Virus record (IMG/VR): IMGVR_UViG_3300047375_001083
Coordinates: 1 to 64,000 of that record
Strand: one strand, 5' to 3'
DNA length: 64,000 nucleotides
Origin: a virus
Under the pieces are notes generated by a model. That model worked only from the letters and a program-made list of their open reading frames with translations, was not told the DNA's origin and did no database searches. The stretch's first letter is position 1. Each line of letters begins with the position of its first letter. This document shows positions 22,393-30,933 of the stretch, in pieces. Made by a program: the position numbers and the translations under genes.

Positions 22393-22794
22393 ATGGAGAT
22401 ACAACACTGTGATCGGTGCGCCTACCCGATGGAGAGTTCACCTTACGCCCACTGTTACGACTGTTGGAAAGAGATCAACGGTTGGGAGAGGAATAAGAGT
22501 GACGAGAAATACTTCGAGCTTCAGAAGATCATACAGGGTCTTCTGATTGAGGGATCTTCATCAGAGATGACTCACTTGAGGGAGAGAGTGAAAGACCTTG
22601 AAGAAGAGGCTCACAGGCTCAAGATGGACTTGCTAGAGTCTCAGAGTAACGTAGAGGAGGCGATGAGTCAGATCATCTTGAGCCCATCCTTCTTAAAGAA
22701 GCTGATTAGCTTCTGTCATCCCGACAAGAACCCTAATAAAGAAGACCAAGCTCTTGAAATCACTCGGGAACTATTAAAAATGAGACAAAAGTAG
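22393..22794 (+). CDS. Zinc-ribbon and J-domain-like protein
   Basis: 133 residues. HCDRCAYP and HCYDCWKE (about 5-30) form a zinc ribbon. Residues 55-100 are a coiled coil. The C-terminus LKKLISFCHPDKNPNKEDQ carries the HPDK motif of DnaJ J-domains, followed by a short helix (ELLKMRQK). A J-domain recruits Hsp70/DnaK, so a host-chaperone adaptor is possible, though the helices around HPDK are shorter than in DnaJ. AAGAAAG precedes the ATG. Confidence 0.65.
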   Translation: MEIQHCDRCAYPMESSPYAHCYDCWKEINGWERNKSDEKYFELQKIIQGLLIEGSSSEMTHLRERVKDLEEEAHRLKMDLLESQSNVEEAMSQIILSPSFLKKLISFCHPDKNPNKEDQALEITRELLKMRQK

Positions 22795-22799
22795 GAGTT

Positions 22800-22840
22800 G
22801 AGGTATTGGTGAGGTATCGGGTTTGGGATATGTGTTAGAA
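22800..22840 (+). promoter_or_regulatory. P-element copy, most downstream
   Basis: GAGGTATTGGTGAGGTATCGG, GTTTGGG, ATATGTGTTAG. Last recognisable copy; none was found from here to 64 kb. Confidence 0.6.
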
Positions 22841-22850
22841 GGAGGTAAAG

Positions 22851-23300
22851 ATGAAGGCATTTGAAGAGAGGGGGGTCGATTCCCCTTTTAGGAGAGTAAG
22901 CATGAACAACCTTACACAGAAACAAGAGCACTGCTTTAGGCTACTTAACGGAGTAGCCGACCCACTACTCAACGAGTTCGGATACGACGAGGTTTACTCG
23001 ACTTCAGAGTATCGTCAGAACCCGTCAAAAGGTGGTCGGATGGTTACGCTCACAAAGAAAGAGGTGATGTTCGTAGGTCGGAAAGAGACGGTCAAGTACA
23101 CCTTGTTTTCTGAGGTTCGCATGGACGTCGAGAGCGAGATCTTGAAGATCAGAGCAATCCTTGAGGGAGAGGGTCGAGTCCGTATCCGCACTAAGTGGGT
23201 TAAATCGACTCTTAACGACTCCGCGCCCTACATCAAGGGCATCGAGGAGGCTCTTTGGAAAGCCTTTAAGAGAGATCAACTTGAGTTGGACTGTACTTGA
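22851..23300 (+). CDS. Hypothetical protein with two possible starts
   Basis: 149 residues from the ATG at 22851 (AGGAGGT site) or 132 from the ATG at 22902 (AGGAG site), in the same frame. The P element ends only about 10 bases before 22851, so the second start has the more usual leader length. A beta-rich, basic-tailed protein (RVRIRTKWVKSTL). No family recognised. Confidence 0.6.
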   Translation: MKAFEERGVDSPFRRVSMNNLTQKQEHCFRLLNGVADPLLNEFGYDEVYSTSEYRQNPSKGGRMVTLTKKEVMFVGRKETVKYTLFSEVRMDVESEILKIRAILEGEGRVRIRTKWVKSTLNDSAPYIKGIEEALWKAFKRDQLELDCT

Positions 23301-23314
23301 GGGGGGTGGCCGTG

Positions 23315-23674
23315 ATGATAGATGTTAAGAAAGATCTCTACAGAGGAGGCTACTTCCGCATCCCCTACGCTAAAGACTTACCGCAAGGCGTTTCTTTGTG
23401 GGTCAAGCCTGAAGGAAGTTGGTGGGAGTACCCTGATTATCAAGAATATCTAGCGGTTTTTGTCCATGACATTGAGGGTCAGGGGGTCACCTATGGACTG
23501 AGCTTCTCTTACTTTCGAGCGCATAGAAACAAGGATATCAAGTCTTACTTAGGGGACAAGTCGGCGGAGAAGCTCAAGAACCTCAAGATAGAAGACGTGT
23601 GGGGCTGGAAAGAGAAAGCTACGCAGACTCTGAGAAAGAATAGTTTAAACAGATCCCCCGAGCTTCAAGTTTGA
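23315..23674 (+). CDS. Hypothetical protein
   Basis: 119 residues from the ATG at 23315 (GGGGGGTGG upstream; GTG at 23312 also possible). Rich in Trp and Tyr (LWVKPEGSWWEYPDYQEY), with a basic C-terminal helix. Probably small alpha/beta. Unknown. Confidence 0.6.
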   Translation: MIDVKKDLYRGGYFRIPYAKDLPQGVSLWVKPEGSWWEYPDYQEYLAVFVHDIEGQGVTYGLSFSYFRAHRNKDIKSYLGDKSAEKLKNLKIEDVWGWKEKATQTLRKNSLNRSPELQV

Positions 23675-23732
23675 CCGAATCCGTTTCGGACAGTTACACT
23701 TTAAGAAACCGACCACCTATAGGAGAAAGAAG

Positions 23733-23888
23733 ATGGGCATCTCTATCATTGAAAGAGTGGAGGAGCGTCAACAGAGAGAGGTGGAGGAGGATCACAGGGT
23801 TTACCTTGAAATACCACCGCCACCGATAGAGCGCCCGAAGAAAGAAACCAAGCGCGAACCAAAGCGAGTGATCGAGATACAGCTTTAA
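23733..23888 (+). CDS. 51-residue charged protein
   Basis: Begins MGISIIERVEERQQREVEED, has IPPPPIERPKK in the middle and ends VIEIQL. AGGAGA lies 6 bases before the ATG. Highly charged with a polyproline centre, suggesting an extended peptide that binds a partner. No family. Confidence 0.55.
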   Translation: MGISIIERVEERQQREVEEDHRVYLEIPPPPIERPKKETKREPKRVIEIQL

Positions 23889-23904
23889 GAATCAGGAGGA
23901 AACG

Positions 23905-24228
23905 ATGAGTAGACGAAACAGCAGAGCAAGAAGAAAGAACCGTAAAGAGCGCCTAGAGGCTTTACGCCAAGCTAAGGCTGACTTTAACACTAAGTTCCCC
24001 GAGAGAGGCACTACGCCCACAGCTCTCATGCTCAACATGATCGCGCTCAAGTACGGTCGGGAGGAGGCGAGCGCAAGGCTCTCTGAAGCTACCGACCCAC
24101 TTAAGTTCGACAATATCTTAATGAAGAAGAAAGCAGAGCTTCGCAAAGAGTTCTTTCGCAACGACAAATGGAGAGAGGGCGTTGAATCTCTTGACCACAG
24201 TGGTTGGGCGAAGCCTCAGATTAACTAG
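23905..24228 (+). CDS. Small basic protein
   Basis: 107 residues. The first 25 are almost all Arg, Lys, Asn and Glu (MSRRNSRARRKNRKERLEAL). The rest is helical with acidic and basic faces. AGGAGG precedes the ATG. Could bind nucleic acid. It converges with the next gene, overlapping by 8 bases. Confidence 0.6.
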   Translation: MSRRNSRARRKNRKERLEALRQAKADFNTKFPERGTTPTALMLNMIALKYGREEASARLSEATDPLKFDNILMKKKAELRKEFFRNDKWREGVESLDHSGWAKPQIN

Positions 24229-24874
24229 CAACCGCCAAGATGTCTGAGGTCTTGATAGGGCTTGTGCGATTCCAATCAAGAGGGTTGTTCCAATTGAAGC
24301 CGATGTCGAAAGAGCCACCTCGACCTCTAGAATAGAGGTCTTTCGCACTGCTCAGACTAATCTGAGTTGCCATATCTTTATCTACAGCGAAAGTGACTTT
24401 CCCTGTCTGCTCATACATAGCGAGAGGGTTTGTTGAGCTAGACCAAATGAAGCCGTCTTGCTCGAAGTGGTTTGAGATTCTGAGCGCGTCTGCCCATGAG
24501 ACAGGGGCGAGGATTGCAAAGCTCTGCTCCTGAGTCGGTACGTCCGAGTTTTCCTCAAGCCATTGAGACTTGAGCTTAACAATCTTACTGACAGGGACGC
24601 CGAGAGAAAGAATCATCTGCCTGAGCTCTTCGTTTCTTTCTTTGTTCTGCTTGCGTGAGAACTGATTGCGGTAAGCTGAGACGATGAAGATACCTGACTG
24701 AGCATATCTTAAAAGCTTAGAGATCGGTAACCCCTTGGATGCTTCTTTCATAAGAAGCCCTTCAGCTCGATCTATCGCTGATGCAACTCTGTCTGTAGCT
24801 TGAATAATACGAAGAACCTGCTCCCTCATGTGGGGGTTTTGATGAGCGATTCTTATCATTTGATTTCTGTTCAT
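24221..24874 (-). CDS. DUF3293-like phage protein
   Basis: 217 residues. Residues about 60-165 fit the DUF3293 pattern: SAYRNQFSRKQNKERNEEL, then an E-Q-SFAILAP segment, and ISNHFEQDGFIWSS. The function of that family is not established. The N-terminal 55 residues are helical. AAGGAG lies 7 bases before the ATG. Divergent from the next gene across 60 bases. Confidence 0.6.
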   Translation of the reverse strand: MNRNQMIRIAHQNPHMREQVLRIIQATDRVASAIDRAEGLLMKEASKGLPISKLLRYAQSGIFIVSAYRNQFSRKQNKERNEELRQMILSLGVPVSKIVKLKSQWLEENSDVPTQEQSFAILAPVSWADALRISNHFEQDGFIWSSSTNPLAMYEQTGKVTFAVDKDMATQISLSSAKDLYSRGRGGSFDIGFNWNNPLDWNRTSPIKTSDILAVAS

Positions 24875-24934
24875 GCGAAACTCCTTTTACGATATAAGAC
24901 TAACCCACCGATTTTATAGAAAGGTTATTGAATA

Positions 24935-25867
24935 ATGATCGTCATTCTCTCACCCACTGCTCAACTCGCATCAGACACCCTGAGCCTCGATAAACCTCCC
25001 TCTTTGACTGTAGAAGCTGAGTACGGCGCGTTCGTGTGCGAGGGAACTCGCTATACCGCTGCCCACCATCAGCCTGTGGGTTCAGACTATGTGGGGAGAC
25101 ACCTCCACCCCGAAGGCCGACCCGCGCCCTGTAATGATAAGAATATTCCTGTTCTCTCGGACGATGAGGTCGCTTTGATTTCCCACCTCGACCTCGACAC
25201 TATCGGCGGTCTGATGAGAGCGACAGGTCTCTACAACTCGTCTTTCTCTGATCACAGTGATTTTTGGGACTTGGCTGAGAAATGCGATGTTGATGGAGTA
25301 CACTCTCTCGATGAGAAAGACCCTTACTATTTCTGCTTGATGGGCATTCAGAAAGAAATCAAGGACACACGCCCTCAGTTCCCTAAAGACCACAACCTTG
25401 AGGTCAGTTCTTTCGTCAGTTCTATTTCTAACTACATTTCTGACGCCCTTTCTTCTCCCTTTGAGGGAAGCAACTATGAAAAGGGTTTAGGGTTTGTTCA
25501 GGGTGAGCGAGATCTGAATCTTAAGACCTTTCAGTACATGACACCCCTCTCGGTGGTGATCCGAAGATCGCCTGATGGAGACTTCTGCAACCACTTATAC
25601 TCTGACCCTGATGGAGTAAGAGGTATCGCAGTTGTCACTTACAATGAGAAATGGAGATCAATCTCTGTAAGTCTCGCCGAACCCATTGAGGGTTTCTCAT
25701 GTAGAGAAATTGTTCAAGAGCTTTGGGGAGATGAGGCAGGAGGCCATCAGGGTATTGCAGGTTCTCCGCGTGGAATCCCTATGAGCGAGGAGCAGTTTTA
25801 CCAAGCTGTGAGCTACTTCACCGACCGCCTGATTCCTTGTCTCTACGAGCCTAGTCGTCAACATTAA
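24935..25867 (+). CDS. DHH/DHHA1-like protein
   Basis: 310 residues. LISHLDLDTIGGLMRATG (about 81-98) resembles the D-x-D metal site of DHH phosphoesterases. The C-terminal part IAVVTYNEKWRSISVSL followed by GGHQGIAGSPRG fits a DHHA1 substrate-binding domain (usual GGHxxAAG). The classical DHH triad is not evident, so nuclease or oligoribonuclease activity is inference. Followed by an unusual terminator (26038) inside the antisense gene. Confidence 0.55.
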   Translation: MIVILSPTAQLASDTLSLDKPPSLTVEAEYGAFVCEGTRYTAAHHQPVGSDYVGRHLHPEGRPAPCNDKNIPVLSDDEVALISHLDLDTIGGLMRATGLYNSSFSDHSDFWDLAEKCDVDGVHSLDEKDPYYFCLMGIQKEIKDTRPQFPKDHNLEVSSFVSSISNYISDALSSPFEGSNYEKGLGFVQGERDLNLKTFQYMTPLSVVIRRSPDGDFCNHLYSDPDGVRGIAVVTYNEKWRSISVSLAEPIEGFSCREIVQELWGDEAGGHQGIAGSPRGIPMSEEQFYQAVSYFTDRLIPCLYEPSRQH

Positions 25868-26282
25868 GACAGGGTTCTAATAGGTGTGTAGGGACAACCC
25901 ACGTTCTCTCGGGCTTACTCACCCCTAGCTCCGAGAGTAGCGTGAGGTAGGGGTTGTCCCTTAAGACAAAGCCTCTGATATTAAGCTCAGCCCCACCTAC
26001 GTCAACAGTCCAAGAGGCTCTAGCCCCAAAACGAAATAAGCCCACACCACTTTTTCGGAAAGTGGTGTGGGCTTTTTTTGTTTCCCCCACGCTCAACTGA
26101 ACATGACCCACATCTTCTGTCTCGGGCGCGTTCACGTCTAAGATTACCCCATAGATTTCATACGGGCTTAGAGGAAAAGCTCTTTTCTTACAGGACACGA
26201 GAAAGTTTCTTTCTTCCACTTGTAAGACTAAGACTTCCTCTAAAGATGAGGTCAGTAGTCTCTGCCCGACTTTGATCGCCAT
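25851..26282 (-). CDS. Hypothetical protein containing a terminator-derived stretch
   Basis: 143 residues, unknown. The N-terminal half is beta-rich (VLVLQVEERNFLVSCKKRAF). The stretch KKAHTTFRKSGVGLF is coded by the opposite-strand hairpin at 26038-26079. Its end overlaps the DHHA1-like gene by 17 bases and its start overlaps the kinase gene by 31. It might end up shorter than drawn if the terminator was inserted late, but the frame is unbroken. Confidence 0.6.
   Translation of the reverse strand: MAIKVGQRLLTSSLEEVLVLQVEERNFLVSCKKRAFPLSPYEIYGVILDVNAPETEDVGHVQLSVGETKKAHTTFRKSGVGLFRFGARASWTVDVGGAELNIRGFVLRDNPYLTLLSELGVSKPERTWVVPTHLLEPCLNVDD
26038..26079 (+). terminator. Intrinsic terminator embedded in an opposite-strand gene
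   Basis: Perfect 16-bp stem AAGCCCACACCACTTT (26038-26053) with its complement (26059-26074), loop TTCGG, then a run of seven T. It serves the plus strand only. It lies about 170 bases after the DHHA1-like stop and wholly inside the minus-strand gene. Confidence 0.95.
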
Positions 26283-26806
26283 TGTCTCGGGTCATTCTGA
26301 TGAGGAGGGAAATGCGGATATGGAGGCATATTCCACCCATACATGAACATATTCTTCGGAGCGCGAGGTCGGTTCTTTCTGTGAGGGTGGACGTTGAGAT
26401 CCCACTTCCCTCTTTGATCGTTAATCTGACGCGGATTCAGACCATGAACACACCTCTTCGCGAGATCTCCATTGCTTAGTCCTCCATCATAAAGAGAGAC
26501 AACTTGAACCTCGTAAGAGTATTCTTTCGCGAGATCAAAGTAGGGCGTTGCTTCCCACTGTTGTTTAAAGGTGTTGTGTACGACAATGACCTCAAGGCCA
26601 TCTTCCATCATCTCTCTCGTTTCTGACTGACACCAAGCGTGGGATTCCTTGATCTTCTTAAAGTCGAAGTGATAGTTGCCCTCTTCGTCTAGAAAGAAAT
26701 CGTCGGCGCACACCTCGCCTGAGTTGTCATTACCCGAAACGATTGTCTCAGCTAGAGTCGTCTTTCCCGACCCTGATAAGCCTCTGATTAGAATCACTTG
26801 TTTCAT
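26252..26806 (-). CDS. Polynucleotide-kinase-like P-loop protein (AAA_33 / N4BP2-like)
   Basis: 184 residues. Walker A GLSGSGKTT (9-17), ADDFF (about 34-38), then a conserved H-x2-C helix and VIVVHNTFKQQWEATPY (about 71-87), matching the zeta/N4BP2-type kinase domain. It would phosphorylate 5' DNA or RNA ends. The C-terminal 45 residues are basic and Pro/His/Asn-rich. It overlaps the next upstream gene by ATGA. Confidence 0.75.
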   Translation of the reverse strand: MKQVILIRGLSGSGKTTLAETIVSGNDNSGEVCADDFFLDEEGNYHFDFKKIKESHAWCQSETREMMEDGLEVIVVHNTFKQQWEATPYFDLAKEYSYEVQVVSLYDGGLSNGDLAKRCVHGLNPRQINDQRGKWDLNVHPHRKNRPRAPKNMFMYGWNMPPYPHFPPHQNDPRQWRSKSGRDY

Positions 26807-27048
26807 TTAAATCTGTCCTCGAAAATGTTTAAGATTTTTTCCGATAAGATGTCGAAGAGAAGCTCTACTTTGAGAAAGAAAAACAGGACGAAAGAGGGTT
26901 TGTGTACGGCGATTACTCTCGTAAACATTTCGTGCTGTTTTTCAGTCATTTTATGGATCTCATTCTGAACGGAGATGAGGTTGCCTTCTTCGTCTATGAC
27001 GAGAAACACCAGGCTCGCCTCTTCAATGTCTTTCTCATTCATGATCAT
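26803..27048 (-). CDS. Small protein with a C-terminal hydrophobic segment
   Basis: 81 residues. A short acidic domain (about 1-45, DEEGNLISVQNEIHKMT) is followed by a hydrophobic stretch (FVLFFFLKVELLFDIL) and a polar tail. May be a tail-anchored or peripheral membrane protein. Coupled by ATGA to the kinase. Confidence 0.55.
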   Translation of the reverse strand: MIMNEKDIEEASLVFLVIDEEGNLISVQNEIHKMTEKQHEMFTRVIAVHKPSFVLFFFLKVELLFDILSEKILNIFEDRFK

Positions 27049-27081
27049 AGTCCTCTTTGTTGGGGAGTTTTCTCTAAGAGC

Positions 27082-27129
27082 ACTATAACCACTTTACCGA
27101 TTCTTATCCGCGTTTGAAGTGGTGATAGT
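27082..27129. promoter_or_regulatory. Inverted repeat between divergent genes
   Basis: ACTATAACCACTT (27082-27094) and AAGTGGTGATAGT (27117-27129), 13-base arms with one mismatch and a 22-base centre. It lies between the minus kinase operon and the helicase gene, where an operator for both directions would sit. Confidence 0.5.
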
Positions 27130-27188
27130 CTCTTTATGGAGTTGGTTGAATAGAACCTATCTTGAAATAAGAAAGCGAGGGGCGCTGT

Positions 27189-30100
27189 ATGTCCAATCTT
27201 AAGAAAGAAGCGGCTACGAACCGCGAAAACTACATAACCGCCATTAGGTTGATCGAAGATGCCATTGAATACCGCATGATTGACTCAATCGAGTCGGCAT
27301 ACGCTCTCCTTGAGAAAGGTGTCACAGGCGAAAACACTCTTAGATTAGAGGTTGGTCTGAACAAGGCTCAGATCAAATCTCTCAAGAGTATGCCCAAGCC
27401 TACCAAAGTTGATCAGAATCAGCAGAAGAGAATGGTGCTTATCGTCAAGTCTCTTAAAGTTTACTACGATGCGATTGTTGCTTCACACAACAACCCTGAC
27501 CCATCTCTTTCTGAGGCGGTTTCTGATCTTCAAGATAGCATTAAGAAGCTCGACGTACAGCACAACGTGTTTTTCGATGTTCAAAGAGACCTCATCAGCG
27601 CCATTAGTAACAACAGCGCGAGAACACAGATCAGTCGCCTCCTCAAGACCGTCAGAGGAAATCTGAACAATGTGAGAGAAATCGCATACGCTGCGAGGGC
27701 AACTCATGTGACGCTCAATAAGATTAAAAACACTGATCTTCAAGAGGTCAAAGACGTTTTCGACAACGCTAGGGTGAAAGAGCTTCGCTCATTGACCGAT
27801 GCGCCAACTTTAACAGATATCGTTAACGTCAGCACTAAGACTCCTCCCGATGGAAGGTCTAAAGCCTTAATCAAGTCCATGCAGAAAGTAGCCGAAGCGT
27901 ATGGCTCTCCTGCGAAGACTGCGAGCGAATCTGCCGAGGTTCGGGGTCTACTTAAGTCTCTCAAAGAGAATAGGGAAAGCGGAGCTTCTCTCCCCGAGAT
28001 TCTTAGAGAGCAGAACAACCTTATCGAAGAGGCGCAGACTGAGGGCAATCTAGATAGCTCTATCGTAGAGGTTATCAAGGTCTTGAATGAGGCTAAGGTT
28101 CTCGTCACAGACGCTGAGCATAAAACTGATATCGGTGGCGATCTAGGTCTTACGAGAGAGCAAGAGGACGCGATGCTTTCTGACGGGATGACTATCATTT
28201 CTGCGGGCGCGGGATCAGGTAAGACCCGTGTTCTCTCAGGTAAGGTAGCTCACCTCATCAAAGACAAGGGAGCAGACCCTTACTCTATCCTTGCTTGTTC
28301 TTTCTCTAGGAAGTCTGCTAGTGACCTTAAGAAAAAGATCGAGGACGCCGTAGGTAGATCACTCAAGAACATTGAGTACACTACGATTGGGCGCACCACT
28401 CACTCAATTGCGATTGAGTTTATCAACCGCTTTGACCCTTCTGCGGGAGTTAAGAAAATAGTTGATGAGTACGATCTTCTTTCTTTCGTACAGAGAGCAG
28501 TTAAGCTCGCGAAAGACACGCCCAATTCAGGCTCAAGACCTAAGAGTGATAGCTTTTGGTCTGAGAAGATGACTCCAATGAGTGCGAGTGCAGAAAGAGA
28601 CGACATCCGTGTTCTTTCTATGATCTACACCGTTGAGAATTGGCGTGAGGAGAAAGGATACGAGAAAGAAAACGTGTCTTCTGTCGTCTTGGGTATTAGA
28701 GAGAGCTATAAGAAAAACGGAGTAGGGAGCGTAACTACCGAGAACGTCAGCCTCATTGACTCTATCTTGAAAACGTCGAGAGGCGAGAAAATCTTGGCGA
28801 GAGCTTTCGGCGGAAACCAAGAGAAAATCGACTCTTATTCTTTCCCTAGTGCAGTGGAGAAGAAAGGAAAGAAAGCATCTACTGAGTCTGCTTGGTGGGG
28901 CATCATGGGGATGGGAAGTCAAGGGGCTGAGATTAAGATCCCTTCAGCTAAGAAATGTCAGCTCTTCATTACTAAATGTAAGGCGCGTATGCTATCCCCT
29001 TCTGAGGCTTGGGTAAAAGTCTCAGGTAAGGGTGATCTCTTTGAGATGCAAGCGAGAGTCTATGGTGCTTATCAGCATCTCTTAAACATTGACGACCGAA
29101 TGGACTTCGACGATGTTCTGATCAAAGCTACGAGGCTTCTTTCTTATAAGAAAAACCTTGATGAGATCCGCGCTCAATACAAGCACATCATTGTTGACGA
29201 AGCTCAAGACTTGAACCTTGTCCAGCACGCTTTCTTCGGCATGATTGCGGGAACATACTCAGCTAAGGGTTCTAACTCTAAGCCTGTTCCTGTGAAAGCC
29301 CCTGTAGCGACTCAGGGTACGAGCTTCACTCTCATCGGCGATGAGAATCAGAGTATCTACGGCTTCCGAGGCGCGACCTCACAAGAGTTCACGAGTAAGT
29401 CTAAGACTAATCAAGGCTCTTTCGATCTTATGTCTATCGGGCTTAACTTCCGCTCAGGTGAGAACATTGTCAGCGCAGCCAACCGACTCGCGAGTAAGGG
29501 TCTAGGGCTTTCTTGCGTCGCTTCTTTCAAGGGTAGTCAAGACTCTATTAAGCACGAAAGAAAGAAGAACGCGAATGAGTCTGCTCGTAGCCTCGCTTCA
29601 GACATTAAGACAGCTATCACTAGTAGTGTTCAGACGAGCACACCTAGCGATTTCGGTATCGCTTGCCGAACCAACGCTGAGGTCATCCCATACGCCCTCG
29701 CTTTACTTGAGCAAGACATCCCTTTCGTATCAGGCGTAGATCCCTTCAACCACACCTCTACAAAGTCAATCATCAGAGTAATGGGCGCGTCAAGCTCAGA
29801 CGTTTCTCTCAGAATGAGTGCTCTCTTCAACTCATGGAGAGATTTCGGGTACGACTTCCCAAGCTCTTTCAACGGAAAGACGCTCGGAAAAGTGGCTGAC
29901 TCTTTTAAAGTAAAAGTTGAAGATCTGCCTGATCATATCATGGATCAAGTTGACGAGGGTCAAGAAGATAACTTCTACACCCTTTTAGAAGCTCTTGGCA
30001 TTGATTCTAAAGATAAGAAGAAGAACGAGATTTTTAAGTATTTGGAGATGCTTGCTCATTGGGGTGGTGAGGGTACGGCTAGACCTAAAGAGGCTTTCGA

Positions 30101-30839
30101 CATCGCTCTCGGATATAAGCCCATCTATGAGGGAGACGAAGACTTCTATGTAGAAGGACCTAATGGAAAGAAACTCCATGAAATCCTCGCTTCAAAGGTG
30201 AAGGCTTCTGACACGGAGTACCTTAGCAAGATGGTTTCTGACGGAGGTGGTGAAATTGAGCCGAGCGTCGAATCTGAAGGCGACAGTCAAGGCGACCCTG
30301 AAGAGTACAACCTTGCTCCTCTCCCTTCTCTGCGATCTCTCTTCAATAAGCATGAGAGCGTCCAAGAAGCTCTTGATAAGATTAAGGTCATGAAGAGCAA
30401 GGCTAAGAGAGGGTTCGCCAAGAGCGATGAGGATGCTGTTGTCCTCGACACCGTTCACGGTTGGAAGGGTCTTGAAGTTCCGAACCTTTACGTCCCGATG
30501 ATCGAAGGCAAGTTCCCCTCAGACAAAGTGGATTTCGACCCTATCATCCACGCTAACGAAGCTCAGGCTCAGGCTGATAAAGCAGAACAAGAGCAGAAGC
30601 TCGCCTACGTCGCAGTCACTCGCGGTATGAAGAGCGTCACGGTTCTTTCTTACGAGCAGAATGAAAAGGGAGAGGAGCTTGAGCCTTCAGAGTTCATCGG
30701 GAAGATGGGTCTTGATTGTGGCTCTAAGACGGGTTCAACGAAGCTCGCGACAGCCCTTGAGATTCTTTCAGAGGATGTCACCATCGAGGATGACGATATG
30801 ACTGACGCAGAGATCGACGAGGCGCTCAGCCTCTACTGA
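27189..30839 (+). CDS. UvrD/Rep-like SF1 DNA helicase with long N-terminal extension
   Basis: 1216 residues. Residues 1-320 form a helical, coiled-coil-like extension with no recognised domain. The helicase core then shows Walker A SAGAGSGKT (about 337-345), VDEAQDL (about 663-669), LIGDENQSIYGFRGA (about 716-730), NFRSGENIVSAANRL, VVLDTVHGWKGLEV (about 1085) and YVAVTRGMKS (about 1140). The order is that of superfamily 1A helicases. It would unwind DNA 3' to 5' in replication or repair. Known members average 650-750 residues, so the extension and an enlarged 2B region make it long. Confidence 0.85.
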   Translation: MSNLKKEAATNRENYITAIRLIEDAIEYRMIDSIESAYALLEKGVTGENTLRLEVGLNKAQIKSLKSMPKPTKVDQNQQKRMVLIVKSLKVYYDAIVASHNNPDPSLSEAVSDLQDSIKKLDVQHNVFFDVQRDLISAISNNSARTQISRLLKTVRGNLNNVREIAYAARATHVTLNKIKNTDLQEVKDVFDNARVKELRSLTDAPTLTDIVNVSTKTPPDGRSKALIKSMQKVAEAYGSPAKTASESAEVRGLLKSLKENRESGASLPEILREQNNLIEEAQTEGNLDSSIVEVIKVLNEAKVLVTDAEHKTDIGGDLGLTREQEDAMLSDGMTIISAGAGSGKTRVLSGKVAHLIKDKGADPYSILACSFSRKSASDLKKKIEDAVGRSLKNIEYTTIGRTTHSIAIEFINRFDPSAGVKKIVDEYDLLSFVQRAVKLAKDTPNSGSRPKSDSFWSEKMTPMSASAERDDIRVLSMIYTVENWREEKGYEKENVSSVVLGIRESYKKNGVGSVTTENVSLIDSILKTSRGEKILARAFGGNQEKIDSYSFPSAVEKKGKKASTESAWWGIMGMGSQGAEIKIPSAKKCQLFITKCKARMLSPSEAWVKVSGKGDLFEMQARVYGAYQHLLNIDDRMDFDDVLIKATRLLSYKKNLDEIRAQYKHIIVDEAQDLNLVQHAFFGMIAGTYSAKGSNSKPVPVKAPVATQGTSFTLIGDENQSIYGFRGATSQEFTSKSKTNQGSFDLMSIGLNFRSGENIVSAANRLASKGLGLSCVASFKGSQDSIKHERKKNANESARSLASDIKTAITSSVQTSTPSDFGIACRTNAEVIPYALALLEQDIPFVSGVDPFNHTSTKSIIRVMGASSSDVSLRMSALFNSWRDFGYDFPSSFNGKTLGKVADSFKVKVEDLPDHIMDQVDEGQEDNFYTLLEALGIDSKDKKKNEIFKYLEMLAHWGGEGTARPKEAFDIALGYKPIYEGDEDFYVEGPNGKKLHEILASKVKASDTEYLSKMVSDGGGEIEPSVESEGDSQGDPEEYNLAPLPSLRSLFNKHESVQEALDKIKVMKSKAKRGFAKSDEDAVVLDTVHGWKGLEVPNLYVPMIEGKFPSDKVDFDPIIHANEAQAQADKAEQEQKLAYVAVTRGMKSVTVLSYEQNEKGEELEPSEFIGKMGLDCGSKTGSTKLATALEILSEDVTIEDDDMTDAEIDEALSLY

Positions 30840-30875
30840 GATCATTGTCTCTGACAGGAGCTTTTCTTAAGCTCT

Positions 30876-30927
30876 AAAGGGGGGCTTGTTGGGTGGTCTT
30901 TTAGAAATGCCTAGCAAGCCCCCCTTT
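30876..30927. terminator. Bidirectional terminator between convergent genes
   Basis: AAAGGGGGGCTTG (30876-30888) with CAAGCCCCCCTTT (30915-30927), then CTCGTTTTA. It closes the helicase gene on plus and the MazG-like gene on minus. Confidence 0.9.
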
Positions 30928-30933
30928 CTCGTT

